Shown: positions 10,943 to 21,939 of the stretch, in pieces
Layout: every line of letters starts with the position of its first letter
How positions within the stretch are numbered: the first letter of the stretch is position 1
DNA from: Aurifilum marmelostoma
Taxonomy: Eukaryota > Ascomycota > Sordariomycetes > Diaporthales > Cryphonectriaceae
Assembly: GCA_027559495.1 (NCBI GenBank)
Contig: JAMXSV010000002.1
Span: 248,001-312,000, forward strand
Reading direction: 5' to 3'
DNA length: 64,000 nucleotides
Made by a program: the position numbers and the translations under genes
The notes under the pieces: model-generated
Databases searched by the model: none
Seen by the model: only the letters and a program-made list of their open reading frames with translations
Told to the model about the DNA's origin: nothing

Positions 10943-13014
10943 ATGTCCCTCCGAACCACTACCTTTCCCTTCACCTTCCTCCTCCTCCTCCTCCTCTCCT
11001 CCTTGACCACCCTCGCCCTCGCATATGACGCCCCCCCTCATAGTCCTTCCCAACATAACCCTCTCAGGCTCCTACGACTCCAACTTCAACATAACCACCT
11101 ACCGCCGCATCCCCTTCGCAGCCTCCACCGCCCCTCCCAACCGCTTCAGCCCCCCTCAACCACCCCCCCTCCTACACCAACTCCTCCTCCACTTCCTCTT
11201 CCAATTCTACCCAGATCTACAACACCACCCAGACTTTTCCCAACTGCCCCCTCCCGGACGGCTCAGGGTCCGAGGACTGCCTCTACCTAGGCGTCTACAC
11301 CCGCCCCTGGCGCGCCAACGACACCCTCCGCCCCGTCGTCGTCGTCTTCCACGGCGGCGCCTACATAGGCGGCTCCGCCAGCCTGTCCCAGCTTCCCCCC
11401 TTCGGCTACCCGACCCTCAACGCCAGCAGCGCCGACAATGACTTTGTCCTCGTCTACCCCAACTACCGCCTCGGCGCCCTGGGCTTCCTCCCCGGCCAGG
11501 CCATGCGCGACGACCCCCGCACCGCCCTGAACCTGGGCCTGCTGGACCAGCGCGCCGCCCTGCAGTGGGTCCAGAGCTACATCGGCAACTTTGGCGGCGA
11601 CCCGGACGACGTCACCATCTTCGGCCAGTCCGCGGGCGGCGGGTCCGTGGTGGCGCACGCGCTCGCCGCCGGACCCCGGGGCGGCGCCGGCACCGGCACC
11701 GGCAGCCTCTTCCGCCGCGCCGTGGCGAGCAGCCCCTTCTGGACCGCCACCTACGCCTACAACGACACCGAGGCCGAGGCCATCTACGACGACTTTGTCG
11801 CCGCCACGGGGTGCCGCGCCGGCGCCCGCCCGGACGCCGGCAACGGCGCCGAGATCAGCACCATCGAGTGCATGCGCGACCTCGACCTGGCCGTCCTCAC
11901 CAACGCGAGCGCCGAGCTCGAGCTGCGCTCCAGGTACCCCGGCTACCTGTGGGCGCCCGTCGTCGACGGCGACTTTCTCAACCAGACCCTGACCCGGGCG
12001 CTGGCCGGAAAGACCCTCAACACGGACCTGGTCTTCGCCCTGTTCAACGCCGACGAGGGCGACGAGTTCATCGACCCCTCCCTGCGGGACGACGACGCCG
12101 ACGACGCCGCCAGCGGGCGCGCCCCCTACAACAGCACCGCCGCCGGCTTCGACGCCTGGCTGGCCGACTTCCTGCCGCGCTTCTCCCCCGCGCAGAGGGA
12201 CGCCGTGAGGCAGCTGTATCCGGCCAGCGGGACCACCGACGTCGGCGGGTGGGGCTGGAACAGCACGTTCGGCAGGGCCTCGTACATCTACCGCGACCTG
12301 GTCCTGGCTTGTCCGGCGTACTGGATGGCTTCGGCCGTGCCTGGGACGGGGTACCTGGCGCAGTGGACGGCTGCGCCTGCAACACATGTCAGTGACTTGT
12401 TTTGTCGTCTTTTATCTTGGCCTCTGTCTCCGACCAAGAGGGTTGCCATCCCTTTTATATAAGTAATTCCTTCTGAAGCTGACGTGTACAATAACGATAG
12501 GGAAGCGATGAGCCCTACATCTGCTTGGAGCCTGGATACAGCACCAGCTGCGCGGTACGTACAAGACCCGTCTATTCTGTCCGCCCCTTCTGATGAACAC
12601 CCCCTTTCCCCCAATCCACCAACCAACTATTAATAACAAATAAAAACAATAACCAGTGGAACACCTTCAACACATCCGACCCAGCCCAACTCCTACGATA
12701 CTACGGCTACGCAGGAGCAATAGCCAGCTTCTTCCAGACCGGCGACCCAAACGCCCACAAGGTAAGAGAATAGTTAAACCCTCCCCCCCCCCCCCGCCAA
12801 CTCTGATCCAGCAGACAGACACCACCGCAAGAGCTAATATATCTTTCCTCTCACTCAAAAGCTCACAAACGACTCCGTCCCCGGCGTGCCAGACTTCACC
12901 ACCACGGGCCTCCAGTGGATAACGGCCCCCGACGGCTTCCGCAACCAGTCCATGCCGTTGTTGCAGAGCAGGTGTGCCTTTTGGCAGGGGAATGCGACGA
13001 GTGTTCCTATTTAA
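10943..13014 (+). CDS. Secreted type-B carboxylesterase/lipase, broken by two extra C
   Basis: Alpha/beta-hydrolase of the type-B carboxylesterase family; secreted ester hydrolase of unknown substrate. A signal peptide with a Leu-rich core ends at ALA (residue 27). Visible are the oxyanion HGGAYIGG (about 137), nucleophile elbow FGQSAGG (Ser about 229), the acidic triad residue in NADEGDE (about 371), and the triad His ending exon 1 (ATH, 481) and continuing as GSDEPY in exon 2. Many NxS/T sites fit secretion. Exons: 10943-12387, 12501-12554, 12657-12761, 12862-13014; all junctions are phase 0. Exon 1 changes frame twice, at seven-C runs 11031-11037 and 11163-11169; one C fewer in each gives a continuous product of about 584 residues, normal for the family. 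The first donor is a weak GTCAGT. True pseudogenisation is possible but less likely, because codon quality stays high throughout. Confidence 0.88.
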
Positions 13015-13769
13015 GGGATCTACAGGCAGAGGGTAGAGTAGAATCATAAGACACTGGCCTTAGTGATGGGTAATTATAGTGTGAACTTGGACTCACTTGG
13101 CCCCCCAGGAGGGGCATATTCATTTAAAGTCTTCTTGACAGCAAAAGATTAGGGCAGACAGTCAGTCTTTGTAGCCTCGTGATGGCCAGGGCGGCGTTAG
13201 TCTCCTTTGATAGATTCTGGACCAACGTGCGACGTTCGAAAAGTAATTTGTTCTGGATGCGATAGTTATCTCTGGCTTTCTGCAGACAGAAAGGACGATA
13301 TTCAATATTAATCAATCAGGATGGCCCTTTTCTCGCTCTGAGGCACACAAGCACTGATAATTATGCCCCGGTGGATCTAGGAGAAAAGAAAAGACTGTCA
13401 TAGTATTGTCAATAGCCATCGCATAATTGATACAATACAGAAACGAAAGCCGCAGTCTGTTCAGGTGTTCATCTACCCCAGAGCCGCAGCCATGCTCTTC
13501 CTTCCCCGACTCAAACCACACCAATGTCTCGATATTCGTTGCCAAACACAGTAAGACCAAGAATAAAAAAGACAGAATATACAAAAGACCCTGTTGCCGT
13601 CCTACCATCGTCTCACAAGCCCAACGAGTCTCCTGTTTCCCTCTGAATTATAGCTACACCTGGAGCAAAAGAGTGCGTGTTCGTCCCCCTTGTCGAACTC
13701 AGCTCGTCTAGATTACATAACGGTACACTACAAAGACATAGGCACAAGACTTGGTTATACTGGTGTTGC
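13015..13769. other. Convergent 3' interval between the esterase and the bZIP gene
   Basis: About 750 bp between opposing stop codons. Only motif-free ORFs under 100 codons occur. It probably holds the two 3' untranslated regions. Confidence 0.55.
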
Positions 13770-15619
13770 CTAGTAGTGGTGGCTAGGCGGGCTCAAGACC
13801 TCCGGCTTGGTCGAGAAGATGGCTGCAAGCGCATCACGGACCTCGAACTCCTCCATCACGGCACCGAAGCTGGGGTGTCGGCAGTCAGCGCACTGTCGCA
13901 GAGACCCCTCAAAAGGGAAAAGGGTGCCAGGGAGGGAAAGAAACAGGGGGAAAGGAAGGAGAAGAAAAAGCAAGAGGGAGATAGAAGGAACAAGGCCTTG
14001 ACCACATACCCATAACATCGAACCTTGCTCCTGAGCTCCTCGGACAGCCTCGCGCAGTCCTTCTCGTTCAGCTCTCCCAGCCTGGGGTGGCTGAGCACCA
14101 TGCCCCATGCCATGACGGGCGTGATCTCGCCGTCCAGGTTCAGCTTCTGGCTCAGGTCAAGCAGGGTCGCCAGGTCGGCCTTGCTGAGCTCCCAGGTCCG
14201 TGGCGGGCCAGCATCGAGATCCATGGCCGTCGGCGCCACGGCCGTCATGGTCGTGGTGGTTGTGGTGGTCGTGTTCGAGCTCGCACCACCCCTGCTGAAG
14301 TTGCGATTGACATTGGGACCAAAGCCGGCATTGTGGTTGGGTTGGCCGGCGGTTGCCACGTGATTGCCATGCTTGTGGCCAAAGGGAATGTCGTTTGTCA
14401 GCTCCGGAAAGGGCTCGGGAGGACAAGATGCCATGAGCGCGTGGCCGCAAGGCTCAAGCCCGCCGTTGGCGCTGGAGCGCTCGAGTAGCCAGGGCATATG
14501 GTCCATACAAGGCCTCTCGAGTCTGGGATGATATCAAATGCGCAGTCAGCATAGCGTTCCTTTCTGAGTTGCCACCGGAACTTGGGGGCCACATCGGTCG
14601 ATCTCACATTCACTGGATCCTTGCGCCTCTGTGCAGTGTAAGGAACACCAATGGACCAGATCTTGGGGGGATAAAAGGGAAAGGTTACATGAGAACGTCT
14701 TTTTCTTTTTTTTCTTCTCTTTCTTTTTCTTATTGTGGGGGAGGAGTCAGATAGTCTTTCCGGGGGGTTCCGTACGTTAAAACAAAGTCAATGCCCGCCT
14801 GATCATAATCCACGCCTGGGTTGCGCTGCGGCCCAGGCGCCTGTGTGATCTGAGAGTGCATACTGAGGCCAGACGCCTGGGTGACGGGGCTAAGGCCACC
14901 AGGCGACAGCCCTGTGCTCAGCGCTGACCCCGGCGGGGGGTGTACGCGGTATGCTGCGTGGAGACGGAGGGAAACCCGTAGCTTGTAGAACCCGCTACTG
15001 ATGCGGGACTGTTACTGCCAAGGTACTGGCCGACGGACGCGTTGCTCATGTTGTCGTCCATCATGGCGGCACCGGCATGAGGAAGCGACAGGCCGTTGTG
15101 CTGGAGCAGGACCTTCAGGGAGCGATTTTCCTCGGCCAAGCGTTCTTTGTCCTGGCTGACGTTTGAGAAAATCTCCTTGAGGCGGAGCACCTCATCCTCC
15201 AAGGCCTTGATGTACAGCTCTTTGCGCTCTCGATGGGTTCTGGTCGGAGGGGAAAGGACTGGTCAGCATGTCCGGCGCGCACGGTTTATCTCTTTGACAC
15301 AGGACACTCTAGAGTCCAGCGACGGGTGAAGCGGGCTTCTTACCTCTGGGCTTGCCTGTTCAGCTCCTGCCTTCTTGTCAGGGCAGGCTTGCTGTCGGGC
15401 TTTGGACCTCGTCGTTTGGCAGGTTGTCCGTCTCTTGTCAACTTCTTGTCCGACAGCCCCTTGAGGAAGTTCAGGCTGAGGGGGCTCGACTTGTCAGTGG
15501 GCGATGCTGCAGCGGTGGCCGCAGCGGATGGCTGCTGCGATCCACCGTACGCGATTCCTGTTCCCACTCCTCCAAACTCGTCCTTGATGTTCAAGGGGGG
15601 ATACGGAAGACGACGCCAT
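13770..15619 (-). CDS. bZIP transcription factor with conserved Cys-containing C-terminal region
   Basis: Predicted nuclear bZIP regulator. The basic region (RRQELNRQAQR then THRERKELYIKALE, about residues 81-105) crosses intron 1 and runs into a leucine zipper (EDEVLRLKEIF, about 105-135). Downstream are a Ser/Gly/Pro-rich linker and a segment with ERPCMDHMPWLLER and CGHALMASCPPEP, giving Cys 252, 272 and 280. Exons on the minus strand: 15619-15344, 15239-14776, 14522-14010, 13869-13770; introns are 104, 253 and 140 nt. Two six-base runs are out of register: 15595-15600 needs one base fewer for the chosen ATG, and 14935-14940 needs one more or two fewer. Phase arithmetic then fits all four exons, about 450 residues. 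The N-terminus is uncertain, because an upstream exon spliced into the other frame would also avoid the first shift. The basic region has a Yap-like look; I do not recognise a named orthologue. Confidence 0.85.
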
Positions 15620-15838
15620 GATGGCGCCGGGGTCTGTGATCTGTATAGCAAAAAGTGATGTATACGAGTGGTGAAATGGTGAGCGAGGATGGGTGAGAAA
15701 GTGAGGAGGTGGCGAGGGGGGATGGTGACTCGGGTTGTTTCGAGTGGCAGCTACCGGGCAAAGTACAGCGTCAGCCATATATTGTCTTCTTTGTTGCTCC
15801 GGGCCTTTTTGAACCCGACTAGTGAAGGAGGAGGGTGT

Positions 15839-15856
15839 GGGGGGGGGGGGGGGGGG
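15839..15856 (+). repeat. Poly(G) run of 18 bases
   Basis: Eighteen consecutive G residues about 220 bp upstream of the proposed bZIP start codon. Exact run length is unreliable in view of the homopolymer problems elsewhere in the window. Confidence 0.8.
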
Positions 15857-18800
15857 CAAAGAACTGAACAAAACGCCCTGCTTGTCCTCGGCCCCTTTCT
15901 CAAGCCACACGGAGATGTGGTGGCCAGACAAGGAAGGTCAGTCTCTCTTGCGGTGCCCATCTTGGCCGTGAAGTGCTGCTTTCTTTGCGAGGGTGAAGAG
16001 GTTCAAGGAATAGGAGGAGACGAAGGAGACCATGCCCACCCTTGCCACTAATACCACCAATCGCTTGGGGGGGGGGAGGGGGGATAAGGGAATGCACGTA
16101 CCCGCAGTGAGAGACAGAGACTGGTTACACCCTATTGAAAACCGCAGACGATGACCAAGATGGACCGAAGCAACGATTCTACGAGATGTCTTGTTGTGTT
16201 TTTGACGCGGTGCGTGGAATATCTAGGCCCTGCGACAGGAATCCGGCGGCTGAGAGGTCGTGCACGGCCGAGCTGGAGTCTTGTAGCTCCTGGCGACAGC
16301 GCTTGTCGGGTGGGCTCTTGTAGGGTCGATACCAGCTAGAAGTCAAGCCTAGACCTATTTGCTAGTCGGTAGTGTCGCGGTTGGCGTGTGGCTCTAGGCT
16401 TGTGATGCCCAGCCAGCCGGCTCTGGAATGCCGAATTGGATCGGACGGATAGTGGGACAGATCTCCCCAACAAAGTGCGTGAAACGATTCGGGCGGGTGT
16501 GGTCCTGACTAGAGTTTTTGATCCAGAACCTTGCTACTTTTGACAGGAGGTGGGCCGAGATGCACCGTGCAGATATCAACGTATGGATTGGGTAACAGGT
16601 GGGCTCCAGATGCAGGCTGTTCGGAGCCAGTATCCTCCTCAGCGGCGACAATGACGACGAGGAAGGGGCCCAAGGTGTGCGTGCAAAATGTATGTTGGCT
16701 TGTGACGGGTACGTGGCGCGGCCTTTCCTCGATTTGGGCAGTGGAAGGTCTTACAAATGTGACACGGGGTCCGAGGGCGTCCCAGCAATGTGAGTCGACG
16801 AGGGAAGATGTGACGACAACTGTTCCAATTGGTGGTGGTATGGGAGTGGGCGATGAGCGCTAGGAGAGGTTCTGGGATATGCTCAGGTTGATAGTTGATG
16901 CAAAGAACAATAGCGCGCGCAAGGGATGTCGGGTTGGCGTTGTCGTGGTCGACGAGGGAGCCCACGGATGCCCTGCCAGGAACTCGAGCTCAAGGATGGG
17001 TCTGTTTGTCCGCCCGACTGCCTGCCTTTCAACGTCCAAGCGTCGTGTCGAGTCCTTCAAAGACTGTCTCGTGGCTGGCCCTCGTGGGGATATAGATGGC
17101 TGACTTGTTTCTTTTACTTTCTTTTCCTTTGTCCCCCCGGGAGAGAAGACGCAACTATCGGGACCGTTGGGTTGGCGGGAACCGTGTTACGTAACGATGA
17201 AAGAAGAGCCTTTGACACACAAGAGACACAAGAGGACAGACAGAAAAAGAGACGAGGGGAGGGAGAAACAGATAAGGCCCTCGTCAAGGATCCTCGGCGC
17301 GGCTATATCATCGACTCGGACCACAGACTGCGGCTGAGTGAGAGTGTTGATGATTGTGGTCCTGACGGGTGGATTTTCAAGTGTGGAGTTTTCTGGCGAA
17401 TTCAAGGGACGTCAGGAAGAGGACCCTTGCCCCTCTCTTCCTCTTCCCTAATCCCCTTGCCCCCTCCCCCCCCCCCCCCCTCCTTCCTTCCTCTCTCTCA
17501 GCGCTGGAGCCGCAAGGATTCATCCCGGGCGGCCCGCTGAATAAGCTCTATTACCCTATTCAGGCACCAAGGCCTGGCAGGGCCCGCCGCTACCCGGTAG
17601 TGGGACGCAGGCCCGCGGAGGTACTATGGCGGGCGGGGGGCGGGGGCCATTTTCATCTCTTCAGGGCCCTTAACCTTGGGTCTCCAGGAGGGGGGGGCGG
17701 TGCTGTACAGCTAGCACAGGGCCTTACTCAGGGTACATACAGCAAGTAGATGACCCCCTGAACGGTTCTGTCATGTCTGTGTGTTCAGCACCGCTGTAAC
17801 CAATGCTTCATTCTTTTTCTCTTCTGCCTGATGCTTAGTGTCAGGCTGATGGCGGCGACAAAAAACCGCGTGCTTGTACCTAACCGCTCATCTCTGGTCA
17901 GCAAGACGACCACTTCCGGCTAGCTGGTCAGACGCTGTCGCCGATGACGACGACGACGGAGATCAATCACACCCAATAGCCATTTTGTGACCCTACTGCG
18001 TATCCCAGAGGGCATTGTGGCTGAGAAGCCACGTTGCCTGCCCCGCTTCGTTTCCTTTTCTTTTCGCCGGCATTCAAGATACAAGATGGGACGAGGGAGT
18101 TGTTGCTTACTATGGCGTTTGCACTCCACCAGGGAGACCTCATTTTCGTAGTAGTAGTAGTTGTTGTTGTTGTTCAAGTTACTCAGCCCTCGAGACGGTG
18201 AGGATATAGACATGAGGTGGACCTTTTGGATCCTGTTCATCCTGTCTTGTCGACCGTGAAACTCATACGCTGGTCTGACGGAGGACTTTTTTTCTTTTCT
18301 CTCTTTCTTTTGGTTGAGAAGGAGGCCAAGAGAGGAGAAATCCGGTCCAGCTTTTGAAATTATGCTGCAAGATGTGATCCATGGCCAAGAGATCTTCTGA
18401 GATCTGCAGTAGGATTTCATGCTATTGTAATACATAGTTTGGGGGGTCAAGTTCACGAATTTGAATTGGTCAAAAGAAATCGAAAACAGATGGCTCGAAT
18501 CAAATGCCGAAAACAACACAAATTCCTTTCCTACATTCGTAGTACGAAAGGAACAAGACCCAGGGCAGTGCTCGACATCATGCTGTGACGTCCAAATTCA
18601 ATAGACCCCAGCAACAGAAGCTGGAATCGAGGCGATTGGGTATCTTATCTTGATACTGTACAGTACTTGGAACAAATATTCGGGGCCGGGTCGGGTCGAC
18701 GGGCAATGACGGCATTGACCCTGCGACGAGACACAGACAGTCCTTGTGGGACCTCGACCTCGGCCCTCACGTCGCACCTTTTCCCAGGTCGCGTCTCAGC

Positions 18801-18871
18801 ATTTACATCCTGACAACGCCTTCTCTCTTTTGATCTTCTCTGGGATGATCTAGAGAATAGGGAACCATCAT

Positions 18872-18895
18872 CAGCAGCAGCAGCAGCAGCAGCAG
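18872..18895 (+). repeat. (CAG)8 trinucleotide repeat
   Basis: Eight CAG units in non-coding DNA upstream of the acyltransferase gene. The surrounding sequence shows no supported reading frame. Confidence 0.85.
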
Positions 18896-19184
18896 GGCCT
18901 GGAGCTCTGATTTGTTGCATTATTCTGACATAACCCCAGTCAGTGACGGTCGAGGAGGAGAGTGTGTGAGCTCGATATTGTCAACCATCGTCCTTCTTCG
19001 CGAATAGCGTCTCGAGCCCACCGAAATACAGATCATTCAGCATAGAACAAGAGGAGCGCTTTTCTAGATCATAGAGCACATCGGTGTTATGAGCTACTGT
19101 GGTAATCTGGATCAGTAACAAGATAGGAATTCTATCGGGGCCACCTTGATCTGATATCCTCACTTTCTTCACTCCCACAAGAAC

Positions 19185-19185
<1 letters not shown>

Positions 19186-19215
<30 letters not shown>
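19186..19215 (+). repeat. Poly(A) tract of 30 bases just upstream of the acyltransferase start
   Basis: Thirty A residues end 59 bp before the start codon at 19275. Long dA:dT tracts exclude nucleosomes in fungal promoters, and inside a transcript this would be an A-rich leader. Which applies here depends on the unknown transcription start. Confidence 0.85.
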
Positions 19216-19216
<1 letters not shown>

Positions 19217-19274
19217 GGGGATACCACACAACCATATTTATAGGACAGCCCACGAGCGTGCCCAAGGCTCCACC

Positions 19275-20331
19275 ATGGCCAGCGTCCTGTCCAAGCTCTA
19301 CCACCACCTCCGAGGCGTCCTCCTCATCACACCCTGGGCCGCCGTCCTCCTCCTCCAGGACTTCCTCCTCTCCCTCCTCCTCCTGCTGCGGCCCCTGAGC
19401 CCCTCCATGGCATATCGCCTATCCAGCCCTATCGCATACTCGTGCTGGGCCTGGATCCAGTTCATCTTTGAGCGACTCAACGGCGCCCGCATTGTCGTCT
19501 CCGGCGATCCCCTGCCCGAGGGCGAATCCGCTGTCGTCATTTCCAACCATGTCGGGTGGAGCGACTTTTACATGATCCAGGCGCTGGCCATGAGATGCGG
19601 GATGCTGGGCTACTGCCGGTATTTTGCCAAGGCGCAGCTCAAGAAGGTCCCGTTGCTGGGCTGGGGACTGATGGCCATGGGCATGCCTCTCGTCACGAGG
19701 AACTGTAGGTGGTTTCTGTTTCCCCTTCTCTCTTATGAGTGGCATGTGGTCTTGAGAGCTTCTTGCTACTCTTCCTCCCAGAATCTCTGACCAACATGTG
19801 CTCTCTACAGGGCAACACGACCGCCGCGAGCTCGACCGCGTCTTCCACGGCATAACCCACGACCGCTTCCCGACCTGGCTCATCTCCTTCAGCGAGGCCA
19901 CCCGCTTCACCCCCAAGAAGCACACCGAGTCCCAGGCCTGGTGCGCCGCCAACAACCGGCCCATGCCCCGCCACCTCCTCTACCCGCGCACCAGGGGCTT
20001 CGTTGCCACCGTCACCCACGTCCGCCAGGCCCCGCACGTGCGCGCCGTCTACGACCTGACCATTGCCTACCAGCGGGGGGCCGGCGGTGAGGGCTGGCAG
20101 CGGGCTCCGGCCTTTTGGGACACGCTGAGCGTGCCCCGGCTGAGCGAGGGCCCGCGTGGGTACCGGTTTGAGGTGCATGTCAGGCGGTGGCCGATGGAGG
20201 AGCTGCCGAGGGGGGAGGAGGAGCTGGTGAGGTGGATCGAGCAGAGGTGGGTGGAGAAGGGGGAGTGGCTGGAGCAGAAGAGGGTCGAGTGGGCAGCAGA
20301 GGAGGAGGAGGAGGATAGGAAGAGACAGTAG
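19275..20331 (+). CDS. Lysophospholipid acyltransferase, AGPAT3/4/5-like
   Basis: Membrane acyltransferase of the PlsC family that transfers an acyl group from acyl-CoA to a lysophospholipid such as lysophosphatidate or a related acceptor, probably at the ER. Two exons, 19275-19704 and 19811-20331, encode 316 residues; the 106-nt intron splits the Trp codon of RNWQHD. Hydrophobic segments cover about residues 14-40 and 50-65. The catalytic NHxxxD motif is NHVGWSD (His92, Asp97). The second motif reads FSEATRFTPKK (about 170-180), with Ala where many relatives have Gly in EGTR. The C-terminus is charged and Glu-rich, perhaps helical. Acceptor specificity cannot be read from sequence; yeast CST26-like and lysocardiolipin acyltransferases are the nearest families I know. 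Confidence 0.9.
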
Positions 20332-21907
20332 GGAGCAGTGCAGAGAGTTCAGCTCGTGTGCAGGCGCTTGGACACACGAGCAAGAGAAGGAGAATGATGG
20401 CGGTTGGTGATGATGACGACCATGATGGATATAAGGGGCATTATGGCTTCCGGGAAAGCCGGAATAATACAGCAGTAAGGTCTGGCGTTGCATCAGCAGC
20501 AACACAGAAGGTACTGCCAAAAACACAAAATCTACAACAACATACAACCATGAAGCGGTCTCTTCCTCGTCTGCCGGTATTCCTTTGGTTTTCAGACGAT
20601 CCTGCTGTGATTTCTGCACACGACATCTCTGTGAAATCTCACGCTCGAAATGGCTCTAGAATCTACAATGCCACGACCTAGGGTTGTCTGCCCTTGCCCC
20701 CGAGGCGGGGACTGCGGCTGTCTCGCAACGAGGCCCAACCACACACAGTATCAGGTCGCGGTGGTGACAGGGTCCCATCTTCGTCAACCGTTCCCTGAAG
20801 ATCTATAATGCGCCGTCCACCAAGCAATACCTAGCACAGCGATCACCTTGCCTTGCCTCACCTCATAACAAAAATGAAATTAGCCTTTCAACCCAGTTAT
20901 ATAATGGAGGGTATGTCTTGAGCCAACTCGTCACGCACGCACATGTCTTTTCTCCTTTGACAGAGAGCTGCTTGACTCCAAACGTGCTTGCGAATCAGAT
21001 CAAGCTTGATCGCCATCAGCCTTTTCGAAAAACCAACATTCTCACCTGCGCCATAACCAATCACACCAAACCTCAATCCCCCCAGCCAGTCGGCTACAGG
21101 TACTGTCCCTGCCTGAGAATTCTTCCCTCTCTTTGTCTCTGTCCCCCCACCTCTTTTCCCGAGTCCCGTCTCACATGCCTCTCCAGCCTCGCTGCCCACC
21201 CCCATTCCACAAGTGGCTGCCGATGAACAAAGAAAGTGCACGTCGCACAGCACAAAGGTAACCACCGACAGAAACCCTCCTTCCCACCCTCCATCTCAAA
21301 GTCCGAGGCCCGTAAGACACGATCACACCCCACCGAGTTCGGGCGGCACGCTCCTTGGCCCCCCCCCCCCACCTCCTTCTTTTCCTTCGCCCAGCTTGTG
21401 TTACTTTATGTAGCCAGGGATCTCGGCGTGCGAGAGGCATTGCATTGTCCAGCCTTTCCGGGGCCGGGTCTTGTGACTGGATCGATTGTTATGACAAGAA
21501 TAAAGAAACTTGCACAAGAGAAAGGACGAGCAAGAAGGAAGAAGGTCAGAACAGCAGCAGCAGCTGATGGATAGGATGGGCCGGGTGGTCGATGGGAGGG
21601 CGCTAGAAGAACGACATTATCGGTTTGTCATGGTTGCTGTGACGTCTGACTTGAATTTACCCCCTCCAAAAGTGCTTTCCTTTCTTGTTTGTGTGTGCCA
21701 TCAGAAGCCTAGAAGTCCGATCAGCTCTTCACTCTATGAGCGTTGTTTTTCGAAAGGAGAGGATATGCATTTCTTCTAGCATTCGCCCACCCCCTTGGGC
21801 GATTCCTCAGTTCGTAGAACCCGGCTTCTCTCCAACTTGGCCACCACGAAACCCTCCTTCTCTCTTTGATATGAGGCATAACGAGGGTCAGCATGTTCGA
21901 ACTCCGC

Positions 21908-21939
<32 letters not shown>

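Larger units (their letters stand above)
15620..19274. other. Divergent interval between the bZIP and acyltransferase genes
   Basis: This 3.65-kb region contains an 18-base G run (15839-15856), C-rich stretches near 17465, a compound GTA/GTT microsatellite (about 18148-18173), a (CAG)8 tract (18872-18895) and a 30-base A run (19186-19215). ORFs such as 16926-17540 (204 codons) and the minus-strand 17920-18519 have no recognisable domain. A long bZIP 5' leader with introns is possible but not demonstrable. Confidence 0.5.

Noticed and set aside
11287..12387. 366-codon - strand ORF opposite the esterase
   Set aside because: Antisense of the esterase catalytic exon; Gly/Ala/Val-rich translation typical of GC-rich antisense frames.
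16926..17540. 204-codon + strand ORF between the bZIP and acyltransferase genes
   Set aside because: No recognisable motif, ends in poly-Pro from a C run, and is not supported by neighbouring exons.
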